From Bradyrhizobium sp. ISRA464 (GTDB taxonomy: Bacteria; Pseudomonadota; Alphaproteobacteria; Rhizobiales; Xanthobacteraceae): DNA of 64,000 nt. Where the stretch lies: NCBI RefSeq assembly GCF_029910095.1, contig NZ_CP094526.1, positions 3,348,001 to 3,412,000 of the forward strand, in the 5' to 3' direction. This document shows, in pieces, positions 53,096-60,941 of the stretch (position 1 is its first letter; each line of letters opens with the position of its first letter). The translations under genes were made by a program, and so were the position numbers. Under the pieces are notes generated by a model. That model was not told the DNA's origin. It ran no database searches and saw only the letters and a program-made list of their open reading frames with translations.

Positions 53096-53638
53096 ATGAA
53101 GCAAACATGGCTGGTTGGCGCGTGGCTTGGCTGCGCGCTCGTGATGGGATTTGTGGAGGCCGCGCATGCGCAGGCGGCAAGCGATCCGACGGATGCAGGC
53201 AAGGCGGTGTTCAAGCGGGCAAACTGCATGGGTTGCCACAAGTGGCACGGCAACGGGGGCGGCGGCTATGGTGGCGACGCGCTGTCACTTCGGAAGACCG
53301 AGCTGACGCGCGAGCAGATCATCGAGACGGTCAGCTGCGGCCGGCCGGGCACCGGCATGCCATTCTTCGTGCGCGGCGCCTACGACACCACGAAATGCTA
53401 CGAGATGACGCGCCAGGATGTCGGCGATCGCATGCCGCCGGAAGCCAACGTCTTCCTGCGGCCCAACGAGATCGAGGCCGTCGCCGACTACGTGCTGGCT
53501 CATGTCAAGGGCAAGGGCGAGCCGACCTATGACCAATGCATCGCGTTCTTCGGCGAGGGCTCGCGCGTTTGCAACATCTACAAGGAGGCCGGGCACGCCG
53601 CCGCGCCGTCCGGTCAGAGCGACAAGGCAAAACCATGA
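53096..53638 (+). CDS. c-type cytochrome, partner of the PQQ dehydrogenase
   Basis: 180 aa. Signal peptide to AHAQA, heme site C44-MGC-H48 in RANCMGCHKWHG, with an axial-Met candidate in GTGMPFFVRG or RMPPEANVFL. Two further Cys pairs (VSCGRP...TTKCYEM; DQCIAFFGEGSRVC) probably form disulfides. It lies 67 bp after the dehydrogenase, as XoxG-type electron acceptors do. Its stop overlaps the next start (ATGA). Confidence 0.88.
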   Translation: MKQTWLVGAWLGCALVMGFVEAAHAQAASDPTDAGKAVFKRANCMGCHKWHGNGGGGYGGDALSLRKTELTREQIIETVSCGRPGTGMPFFVRGAYDTTKCYEMTRQDVGDRMPPEANVFLRPNEIEAVADYVLAHVKGKGEPTYDQCIAFFGEGSRVCNIYKEAGHAAAPSGQSDKAKP

Positions 53639-54261
53639 GCAGGCAGCGATCAGCAATCCATGGCCTGGTCTTTGCTGCCACCATCACGGCAGCCGTGCCG
53701 GCGATGGCGACCGCGGGAGACCTGCGCGACATCAGTGTCGGCATGGCGATTACCAGCGCGCCCAACGCGGGGTATGTCAACCTGACCTGCGCGGGAAATA
53801 AAGCGCACAAGCTGTCGGGCTGGACGCAGTGGTCCGACTGCCCGGCCGGGGCGGACCAGCTGCGCGCGATCCATTTTGAGTACGACCCTGCGACGTCGCG
53901 GGAAGGCACGTTGGTGGGCGGCCATCCGGCCATCCTCACCGTCATGATCGATCACGACGCCAAGGTCGCGGCTCTGATGATCGAGACCGATCCGAAGGCG
54001 CGACTGTATCTGCGCAAGAAGGCGTTCCTGCTCGGGCTGCAGGCCAAGTCCCGCTACGGTGCGGACGGGTGGACCTGCTCGGAAGCGCAACCGGCGGGCG
54101 ACAAGCAGGCCATCGGCGGCAGCTTTGTCGACGAGCATTGCAGCAAGACGACCGAGGGCCGATCGATCGAGATCGAGCGGCACCTCTATCGCGAGCCGAA
54201 CAAGGAGCTCAAGGATTTCACCGACGAGACCCGGATTACAATTCGTCGCGCCGGGTCCTGA
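53635..54261 (+). CDS. Secreted protein of the PQQ dehydrogenase cluster, unknown
   Basis: 208 aa, start ATG 53635 in a 4-nt overlap with the cytochrome gene. Signal peptide ending AMATAGD. The mature protein is beta-rich with three Cys (LTCAGNKAHK, SDCPAG, DGWTCSEAQ) and later DEHCSKT. No domain recognised. Tight coupling suggests a role in assembly or function of the dehydrogenase-cytochrome pair. Confidence 0.7.
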   Translation: MSRQRSAIHGLVFAATITAAVPAMATAGDLRDISVGMAITSAPNAGYVNLTCAGNKAHKLSGWTQWSDCPAGADQLRAIHFEYDPATSREGTLVGGHPAILTVMIDHDAKVAALMIETDPKARLYLRKKAFLLGLQAKSRYGADGWTCSEAQPAGDKQAIGGSFVDEHCSKTTEGRSIEIERHLYREPNKELKDFTDETRITIRRAGS

Positions 54262-54309
54262 GGCGAAGCTAGTCTGCGGCGGGTCTATTCGACCTAAACT
54301 CATCCTCGG

Positions 54310-56013
54310 CTAATGCCGCGCCAGAAGCACCACGATGATCACGGCGAGAATGGCGCACAGCACCTTCCAGAATGTCACGGGATCGCGGTCGTGCAGCGAT
54401 TTGCGGCTCGCCACCGCGGGCCCGGCCCAGGTGGCGCCGTTTTCCAGCTCATGGGCAAACTCGATGGCATCGCCGTAGCGGTGCGCGGGCTCGACGCTGA
54501 TCGCCTTGCCGATTACCGCGTCGAGCCAGGCCGGCAGGTCCGGGCGGTAGCGTGACAGGGGCGCGGGCTTGCCGAAGCGCGGCCGCGAGAATGGTTCGAT
54601 CTCGCCGAACGGATAATTCGCCGTGAACATCCGGTAGACGGTGACGCCGAGCGCAAACAGATCGGACGCTTCGTTGCCCGCCGTGCCGCCGAACAGTTCG
54701 GGGGCCATGTAGCTCGCGGTGCCCGGGATGTCCTCGGCCGGAAAATCCTCGAGCAGCGGCACGCGCGCAACCCCGAGGTCGACCAGGCGCAGGCCGCCGT
54801 CCTTCAGCAGGATCACATTGTCGGGCTTGATGTCGCGATGGATGATGCCGGCGCGGTGCAGCGCCGTGACCGCGCGCACGAGCTTGGTCGCAATCCCGAT
54901 CCCCTCGGCGAGCGATAGTCGCGGCGCGCGCTTGAGGCGCTGCTCCAGCGTCTCGCCGTCATAGAGCGGCATCGCCGAATAGAGTCGCGTCTGCCGCTCC
55001 GCCGGCAGTTCGATGATCTCGCCGATCCACAGGCTGCGCACCCGCGCGGCAACCCAGGCCTCGCGCACGAAGGCGAGGCGGTAGGAGCCTTCGCCGGCAA
55101 CGCGCGGGTGGGGAAATTTCAGCACGACTTCGCGGCCGGCCCGCTTGTCGACGGCCCTGAACAGGCGGCTGTAGCGGCCGTCGGACAGAACATCGCCGAG
55201 CACGAAATCGTCGATGACGTCGCCTGACGCGGGCAGGTCGAGGATCGGCAGCGCGGCGATCGCATGGGTGAGTTCGTCGCGGTCCGCCGGCGGCAGGTCC
55301 ACAATGTCGAGCACCAGCGCGGTGGCGTTGTCGCTGCCATCAGCGGCGAGTGCGGCCTCGACAATGGCGCGCGCCGACTCTTCCGGCGGTGTGCGTTGCT
55401 CGAGCAATTGCTGGATGCTGACATCGCCGAGCGCTCCGTGCACGCCATCGCTGCAGATGACGAGCCGGTCATGCTGCCGGAGCCCCACGGTCAAGTAGTC
55501 GAACCGCGCGAATTCCTCGAAGCCGATGGCGCGGCTGAGCATGTGCGCGAGATCGCCGCGGCCGGCGATGTGATCCTGCGTCAGCCGCTCCAGCCGCCCC
55601 TCGCTCAAACGGTAGGCGCGGGTGTCGCCGATATGAATGATGTGACATTGCCGCCGCGACAGCACGATCGACGAGAAAGCGCAGGCCATGCCGCTGCGCG
55701 CGGCATCGACGCGGCCCTGGCTGTAGATCCAACCGTTCGCGGCCTCCAGCGCGCGTGCGGCGCGTCGGCGGACGCCGAGCGTCTCCGGCAGGGAATAATA
55801 GGCGTCGATGAAGCTGCGGACGGCGACCTCGGCGGCCTCGCGTCCACCCTTGTGGCCGCCGACGCCGTCGGCCACGGCCGCGACCACGTCGGCACTGATG
55901 CCGCCCGACCGGCCGAGGCAGGCCGCGACATAGTCCTCATTGGCGGCGCGCTTGCCGGTCTCGCTGGCGAAACCGACGCGAACTCCGAGATCCCGTTGCG
56001 AGCCGTTCGCCAC
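54310..56013 (-). CDS. PP2C phosphatase-Ser/Thr kinase fusion, membrane-anchored
   Basis: 567 aa. The N-terminal PP2C-type phosphatase (about residues 10-245) shows the metal motifs KRAANEDYVAA, AAVADGVGGHKGGREAAE and LVICSDGVHGAL. A Hanks-type kinase follows (about 270-520): ATP Lys in VVLKFPHP, catalytic HRDIKPDNVIL, metal site DLGVAR in place of DFG, and APE as MAPELFG. A C-terminal helix (VLCAILAVIIVVLLA) anchors it. It is divergent from nothing and downstream of the nitrate transporter on the same strand, which suggests control of nitrate uptake or assimilation by reversible phosphorylation. Confidence 0.9.
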   Translation of the reverse strand: MANGSQRDLGVRVGFASETGKRAANEDYVAACLGRSGGISADVVAAVADGVGGHKGGREAAEVAVRSFIDAYYSLPETLGVRRRAARALEAANGWIYSQGRVDAARSGMACAFSSIVLSRRQCHIIHIGDTRAYRLSEGRLERLTQDHIAGRGDLAHMLSRAIGFEEFARFDYLTVGLRQHDRLVICSDGVHGALGDVSIQQLLEQRTPPEESARAIVEAALAADGSDNATALVLDIVDLPPADRDELTHAIAALPILDLPASGDVIDDFVLGDVLSDGRYSRLFRAVDKRAGREVVLKFPHPRVAGEGSYRLAFVREAWVAARVRSLWIGEIIELPAERQTRLYSAMPLYDGETLEQRLKRAPRLSLAEGIGIATKLVRAVTALHRAGIIHRDIKPDNVILLKDGGLRLVDLGVARVPLLEDFPAEDIPGTASYMAPELFGGTAGNEASDLFALGVTVYRMFTANYPFGEIEPFSRPRFGKPAPLSRYRPDLPAWLDAVIGKAISVEPAHRYGDAIEFAHELENGATWAGPAVASRKSLHDRDPVTFWKVLCAILAVIIVVLLARH

Positions 56014-56059
56014 GTGCGTTCAACGCCGAATGCATGTGAGACGCGATGGCCGCCCCGCG

Positions 56060-56205
56060 CGTGTCACCTCTCCCCATTGGGGAGAGGTCGCGCCAAAGGC
56101 GCGGGTCAGGGGGCTCGGGTCCCACTCGAGGGCGTAACCCCTCACCCGGATCGCATCTGGCGATGCGATCCGACCTCTCCCCGACGGGGAGAGGTAAACA
56201 ATTGA
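56060..56205. repeat. Palindromic repeat between transporter and kinase genes
   Basis: CACCTCTCCCCATTGGGG and CCTCTCCCCGACGGGGAG flank a centre with inverted GGGTCAGGGGG/CCCCTCACCC. This is a frequent Bradyrhizobium intergenic repeat. It sits in the transcript between the MFS gene and the kinase gene and may tune expression of the latter. Confidence 0.65.
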
Positions 56206-56257
56206 CGCCGTGGCAATCCGTCCTGAACTCATGTTTCATCCCCGGGCGCGGGGTGGC

Positions 56258-57517
56258 TTACACGCGCGCCCCCGACACCGCGCCCCAGGTGGTGCGCCAG
56301 CGGACCTTGACCATGGCAAGTCCGATGAAGCCAAGCAACGCCAGGACACCGAAGAACAGGAAGCCGGCGCCGAAGCCGCCGGTCATGGCCTTGGCGGTGC
56401 CCAGCGTCTGCGCCAGGAAGTAGCCGCCGACGCCGCCGGCACAGCCGACGAGGCCGGTCATCAGGCCGATCTCGTGACGGAAGCGCAGCGGGATCAGCTG
56501 GAACACCGCACCGTTGCCCATGCCGAGTGCCAGCACGCCGATCGAGAACAGGAGAACCGAGATCCAGGCGATCCGGGGCATCTGGGTCAGCGCCCAGCCG
56601 CTCTGTGCCGGCGCCGTCGGGCCTTCCGGCATGAAGGCGATCACGAGATAGGCGGCGACCACGACGCCGAACAGGATCGACAGCGCCCGGATGCCGCCGA
56701 TGCGGTCGGCGATCAGGCCGCCGACGGGACGGAAGCCTGATCCGAAGGCGACGATCAAGGCCACCAGCAGGCCCGCCGCGACGCCGGAGACATGATATTG
56801 CACCGTGAAATAGAGCGGCAGCGCGTTGGCGAGCCCGACGAAGCCGCCGAAGGTGATGAAGTAGAAGAACATGAACCACCGGCTGTCGGAATCTTTGAGC
56901 AACGCGCCATAGGCCTTCAGCGAGATCGGCTTGCGCTCGCCCGGTGCGTCCTTGGCGGCGGCGACGTAATAGGCGAGCACCATCACCATCGGGATCAGAA
57001 GGCAGCCGAACACGGCCTGCCAGCCCCAATGTTCGGCAATGCTCGGCGCGAGCAGGGTGTCGAGCACGACACCCATATTGCCGGCGCCGGCAATGCCCAT
57101 CACGACGCCCTGGTATTGCGGCGGATACCAGCGGCTGGCCTGGGGCAGGGCGACGGCAAACGAGGCGCCGCCGATGCCGAGCACCACGCCGAACAGCTCG
57201 ATCGCCAGCTTGCTGGTCAAGCCGAACTGCCAAACCGCAATCGTCGCGGCAATCACGACGAGCTGGGCGATGATGCCGGTGCGCTTGGCGCCGATGACGT
57301 CGGCGAGCAGGCCCATCGGCACCCGCAGCAGCGCGCCGGCCAGCACGGGAATCGCAACCAGCGTGAACTTCTCGTTCACGGCCAGGTGCATGTCGCGCGC
57401 GATATAGACGATCAGCGGGCCGAGCGAGACCCACGCCATGAAACTGATATCGAAGTACAGGAAAGCGGCCAGCAGCGTCGGCCAGTGACCCGCCTTCCTG
57501 AATTCAGCAAACTTCAT
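56258..57517 (-). CDS. Nitrate/nitrite MFS transporter (NarK/NrtP family)
   Basis: 419 aa, twelve helices. NNP-family features include the Gly-rich stretch GIGGASFAVALPQASRWYPP and the second GLMTGLVGCAGGVGGYFL. Imports nitrate (or exchanges nitrite) for the reductases encoded opposite. ATG 57517 begins MKFAEFRKAGHWPTLLAAFL. Expression probably depends on sigma-54 (promoter at 57646-57661). Confidence 0.92.
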   Translation of the reverse strand: MKFAEFRKAGHWPTLLAAFLYFDISFMAWVSLGPLIVYIARDMHLAVNEKFTLVAIPVLAGALLRVPMGLLADVIGAKRTGIIAQLVVIAATIAVWQFGLTSKLAIELFGVVLGIGGASFAVALPQASRWYPPQYQGVVMGIAGAGNMGVVLDTLLAPSIAEHWGWQAVFGCLLIPMVMVLAYYVAAAKDAPGERKPISLKAYGALLKDSDSRWFMFFYFITFGGFVGLANALPLYFTVQYHVSGVAAGLLVALIVAFGSGFRPVGGLIADRIGGIRALSILFGVVVAAYLVIAFMPEGPTAPAQSGWALTQMPRIAWISVLLFSIGVLALGMGNGAVFQLIPLRFRHEIGLMTGLVGCAGGVGGYFLAQTLGTAKAMTGGFGAGFLFFGVLALLGFIGLAMVKVRWRTTWGAVSGARV

Positions 57518-57645
57518 TTGCAAAGCCTCGCGGTGCTGCGGCGAAGGCAGCCGCGCAGTCGCGACCGGCCTTGGCGCAAACGGACAGAATGGAGTGAAGG
57601 ACGAGAGCGCTCGTCGTTGAGACGTTCCCAATCAGCAAGGACTTC

Positions 57646-57661
57646 AGCAATAACCGTGCCA
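57646..57661 (-). promoter_or_regulatory. Sigma-54 promoter of the nitrate transporter
   Basis: Minus strand TGGCAC (57661-57656), 5-nt spacer, TTGCT (57650-57646): exact -24/-12 consensus. The start should lie near 57634, giving a ~117-nt leader that includes the hairpin GACGAG/CTCGTC. NtrC-dependent nitrogen control is expected. Confidence 0.8.
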
Positions 57662-57984
57662 TCGAAATCGACCGCGGTGCTTCGTCAGCAAGGCGTTGCC
57701 GAGATGTCCCGGATTCGCCCGTGACTCTCCTGATTGCTGCCGCGCGCAGCAGGTGCCGCCGCGCAAACGCGCACGCTGGTGCTTTTTTGAGCGCCGTGCC
57801 GGGCATGCGCGATGGCGCGTGAAACTCGTGTCGGCGACCGCACGAACGTTCCTTTTGCTGTCCTGCACAATAGATCATCGGCGTGGCTAAAAAATCGGCC
57901 GGTGATCCGCCTCGCACTCGTCCAGGATTTTCGGGGGAGGGCGGAAACGCTTTGATTTCGCTATCGGATTCGGCCGCGCCGACT

Positions 57985-57999
57985 TGGCACGCGTTTTGA
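57985..57999 (+). promoter_or_regulatory. Probable sigma-54 promoter of nirB-nirD-nasA
   Basis: TGGCAC (57985-57990), 5-nt spacer, TTGA (57996-57999). The -24 half is consensus; the -12 half has A where C is usual, so it is weaker than the transporter promoter. Start expected near 58011. Confidence 0.5.
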
Positions 58000-58022
58000 A
58001 TATCAGTCGGCAAAGGAACATC

Positions 58023-58059
58023 GATCGTCAGCGACGACGGTCTGCGCCCGCGGCTGGGC
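58023..58059 (+). promoter_or_regulatory. Tandem hexaloop hairpins in the nirB leader (ANTAR/NasT-type site)
   Basis: Hairpin 1: GATCGTC / GACGGTC around the six-base loop AGCGAC, with A at loop position 1 and G at 4, the consensus read by ANTAR proteins. Hairpin 2 follows after 3 nt: GCCC/GGGC around GCGGCT (G at position 1 departs from consensus). NasT is the known ANTAR regulator of nitrate genes in rhizobia; nasST is not in this window. Confidence 0.55.
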
Positions 58060-58090
58060 TTCCGAACAATCCCAATCTCAATCGACGTTG

Positions 58091-58128
58091 ATCGACGACG
58101 CGTGCCGCGTCGCTGCGCAGCGTCGTCG
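58091..58128 (+). promoter_or_regulatory. Stem-loop between hexaloops and the nirB start
   Basis: CGACGACGC pairs with GCGTCGTCG around an inner GTGCCGCGTCGCTGCGCA. No U run follows, so it is either a non-classical terminator or a translational hairpin about 18 nt before the ATG. Confidence 0.45.
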
Positions 58129-58145
58129 GAATTGAAAGGCAGACC

Positions 58146-60605
58146 ATGCTCGACAAGGTGACGAAGCAAAAGCTGGTTGTGATCGGCAATGGGATGGCCG
58201 GCATCCGCACCGTGGAGGCGCTGCTCGAACGCGCGCCCGATCTGTACGACATCACGGTGTTCGGTTCGGAACCCTACGGCAACTACAACCGCATCCTGCT
58301 GTCTCCGGTGCTCGCCGGCGAGAAGACCGTCGACGACATCATGCTCAACACCGTCGACTGGTACGAGGACAACAACATCACGCTGCGCAAGGGCGAGACG
58401 GTCACCATGATCGATCGTCGCACCTGCGAGGTCGTCACCGAGGCCGGGGATCGCGTTCCCTACGACCGCTTGCTGATCGCGACGGGCTCAAATCCGATCA
58501 TGCTGCCGCTGCCGGGCAAGGACCTGCCGGGCGTGATCGGCTTCCGCGACATCTACGATGTCGATCGCATGATCAAGGCCTCGACCACCTATCAAAGCGC
58601 GGTCGTGATCGGCGGCGGCCTGCTGGGTCTCGAAGCCGCCAACGGGCTGATGAAGCGCGGCATGAACGTCACGGTCGTGCATCTGCTCGACACGCTGATG
58701 GAGCGCCAGCTCGATCCGGTCGCCGGCGGACTGCTGCGCAAGTCGCTGGAAGAGCGCGGCATGGCGTTCAAGATGCCGGCGCAGACGCAGGCGATCCTGG
58801 GCGAGGACCGCGTCACCGGCGTCCGCTTCGCCGACGGTACCGAGCTCCCGGCCGATCTCGTGGTGATGGCGGTCGGTATCCGTCCGAACTTCGAGCTCGC
58901 GAAGAAGGCAGGGCTTTATTGCGAGCGGGGCATCGTCGTCTCCGACACCATGCAGACCTATGACGGCCGCATCTATGCGGTCGGCGAATGCGTGCAGCAC
59001 CGCCGCCAGACCTACGGTCTCGTCGCGCCGCTGTTCGACCAGGCCAAGGTCTGCGCCAACCACCTCGCGATGAAGGGCTTTGCCACCTATGACGGCTCGG
59101 TCACCTCGACCAAGCTGAAGGTCACCGGCATCGACCTGTTCTCGGCCGGCGACTTCGCGCCGGGGCCGGACAAGGAGGAGATCGTGCTGCAGGACGCCAA
59201 TCGCGGCGTCTACAAGCGCATCATCCTGAAGGACAAGAAGATCGTCGGCGCCGTGCTCTATGGCGACACCATCGACGGTCCCTGGTACTTCCAGCATCTG
59301 CGCGACGGCACCGACGTCTCGCATATGCGCGAGCGCCTGGTGTTCGGCGCGGCCAATCTCGGCGACGGCGGCGTCAGCGGCCAGAGCTCGGTTGCCGCGA
59401 TGAGCGACGAGACCGAGATCTGCGGTTGCAACGGCGTCTGCAAGGGCGCGATCGTCAAGGCGATCACCGACAAGAAGCTGTTCACGCTCGACGATGTCCG
59501 CGCCCATACCAAGGCATCGTCGTCCTGCGGCTCCTGCACCGGCTTGGTCGAACAGGTGCTGGCGTTCACGCTGGGCGGCGACTACTCGGCGGCGCCGAAG
59601 GTCAAGCCGCTGTGCAAATGCACCGATCACAGCCACGACGACGTTCGCCGCGTCATCGTCGAGCAGCAGCTCAAGACCATCCCCGCCGTGATGCGCTTCA
59701 TGGAATGGAAGACGCTGAACGGCTGCCATTCCTGCCGCCCGGCGCTGAACTACTATCTGCTCGCGACCTGGCCCGGCGAGTATCGCGACGACCAGCAGTC
59801 GCGCTTCATCAACGAGCGCGTCCACGCCAACATCCAGAAGGACGGCACCTATTCGGTGGTGCCGCGGATGTGGGGCGGCGTCACCACGCCAAGCGAGCTG
59901 CGCGCCATTGCCGACGTCGCCGAGAAGTTCAACATCCCGACGGTGAAGGTCACCGGCGGCCAGCGCATCGATCTGCTTGGCGTCAAGAAGGAAGACCTGC
60001 CGGCGGTGTGGGCTGACCTCAACGATGCCGGCATGGTGTCGGGCCACGCCTACGCCAAGGGGCTGCGCACGGTGAAGACCTGCGTCGGCTCGGAATGGTG
60101 CCGCTTCGGCACTCAGGACTCCACCGGCCTCGGCATCAAGCTCGAGAAGTTCATGTGGGGCTCGTGGACGCCGGCCAAGGTCAAGCTCGCGGTGTCCGGC
60201 TGTCCGCGCAACTGCGCGGAGGCGACCTGCAAGGACGTCGGCGTGGTCTGTGTCGACTCCGGCTACGAGATCCATTTCGCCGGCGCGGCCGGACTGCACA
60301 TCAAGGGCACCGAGTTCCTGACCAAGGTCGAGACCGAGGACGAGGCGCTCGAGGTGATCGTGGCCCTGACCCAGCTCTACCGCGAGGAGGGCTGGTATCT
60401 CGAGCGGATGTACAAATGGTGCGACCGCGTCGGGCTCGATCAGATCAGGAAGCGCGTCGTCGACGACGTCACGAACCGCAAGGCGCTGTTCGGACGCTTC
60501 GCCTATTCGCAGCAGTTCGCGCAGACCGACCCGTGGGCCGAACGCGCCAGCCGCGGCGTCGACCGCAATGAATTCGCACCGCTTGCCGAATTGGAGATCG
60601 CATGA
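58146..60605 (+). CDS. nirB: Assimilatory nitrite reductase [NAD(P)H], large subunit
   Basis: Reduces nitrite to ammonium. 819 aa: FAD domain (VVIGNGMAGIRTVEALLER), NAD domain (VVIGGGLLGLEAANGLMKR), a BFD-like [2Fe-2S] domain (ICGCNGVCKGAI ... SSCGSCTGLV), and the siroheme-[4Fe-4S] domain with CVGSEWCRFG and CPRNCAEATCKD supplying the four cluster Cys. The C terminus overlaps nirD (ATGA). Ribosome site GAAAGG before ATG 58146. Confidence 0.96.
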   Translation: MLDKVTKQKLVVIGNGMAGIRTVEALLERAPDLYDITVFGSEPYGNYNRILLSPVLAGEKTVDDIMLNTVDWYEDNNITLRKGETVTMIDRRTCEVVTEAGDRVPYDRLLIATGSNPIMLPLPGKDLPGVIGFRDIYDVDRMIKASTTYQSAVVIGGGLLGLEAANGLMKRGMNVTVVHLLDTLMERQLDPVAGGLLRKSLEERGMAFKMPAQTQAILGEDRVTGVRFADGTELPADLVVMAVGIRPNFELAKKAGLYCERGIVVSDTMQTYDGRIYAVGECVQHRRQTYGLVAPLFDQAKVCANHLAMKGFATYDGSVTSTKLKVTGIDLFSAGDFAPGPDKEEIVLQDANRGVYKRIILKDKKIVGAVLYGDTIDGPWYFQHLRDGTDVSHMRERLVFGAANLGDGGVSGQSSVAAMSDETEICGCNGVCKGAIVKAITDKKLFTLDDVRAHTKASSSCGSCTGLVEQVLAFTLGGDYSAAPKVKPLCKCTDHSHDDVRRVIVEQQLKTIPAVMRFMEWKTLNGCHSCRPALNYYLLATWPGEYRDDQQSRFINERVHANIQKDGTYSVVPRMWGGVTTPSELRAIADVAEKFNIPTVKVTGGQRIDLLGVKKEDLPAVWADLNDAGMVSGHAYAKGLRTVKTCVGSEWCRFGTQDSTGLGIKLEKFMWGSWTPAKVKLAVSGCPRNCAEATCKDVGVVCVDSGYEIHFAGAAGLHIKGTEFLTKVETEDEALEVIVALTQLYREEGWYLERMYKWCDRVGLDQIRKRVVDDVTNRKALFGRFAYSQQFAQTDPWAERASRGVDRNEFAPLAELEIA

Positions 60606-60931
60606 CCGGCTGGATTGAAATCGGCGCGCTGGACGAGATTCCGCGGCTCGGCTCGCGTGTCGTCCGCACGCCTCACGGCAACATCGCGGTGTTCCGCACC
60701 GAGAGCGACGAGGTGTTCGCGCTCGACGACCGCTGCCCGCACAAGGGCGGGCCGCTGTCGCAGGGCATCGTGCACAACAAGCGGGTGACCTGTCCGCTGC
60801 ACAATTTCGTCATCGAGCTGGCGAGCGGCCAGGCGGTCGCACCCGACGAGGGCTGCACGCACACGCATCCGGCCAAGGTCGAGAACGGCGTGGTGTGGCT
60901 GTCGGTTCGGCAGACGGTGCCGGTGAGCTGA
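60602..60931 (+). CDS. nirD: Nitrite reductase small subunit, Rieske type
   Basis: 109 aa. Rieske [2Fe-2S] ligands Cys45-x-His47 (DDRCPHKGG) and Cys64-x2-His67 (TCPLHNF). Translationally coupled to nirB and 10 bp from nasA. Unlike many NirD proteins, which have lost the ligands, this one keeps all four, so it should carry electrons. Confidence 0.94.
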   Translation: MTGWIEIGALDEIPRLGSRVVRTPHGNIAVFRTESDEVFALDDRCPHKGGPLSQGIVHNKRVTCPLHNFVIELASGQAVAPDEGCTHTHPAKVENGVVWLSVRQTVPVS

Positions 60932-60941
60932 GCGACAGGCG

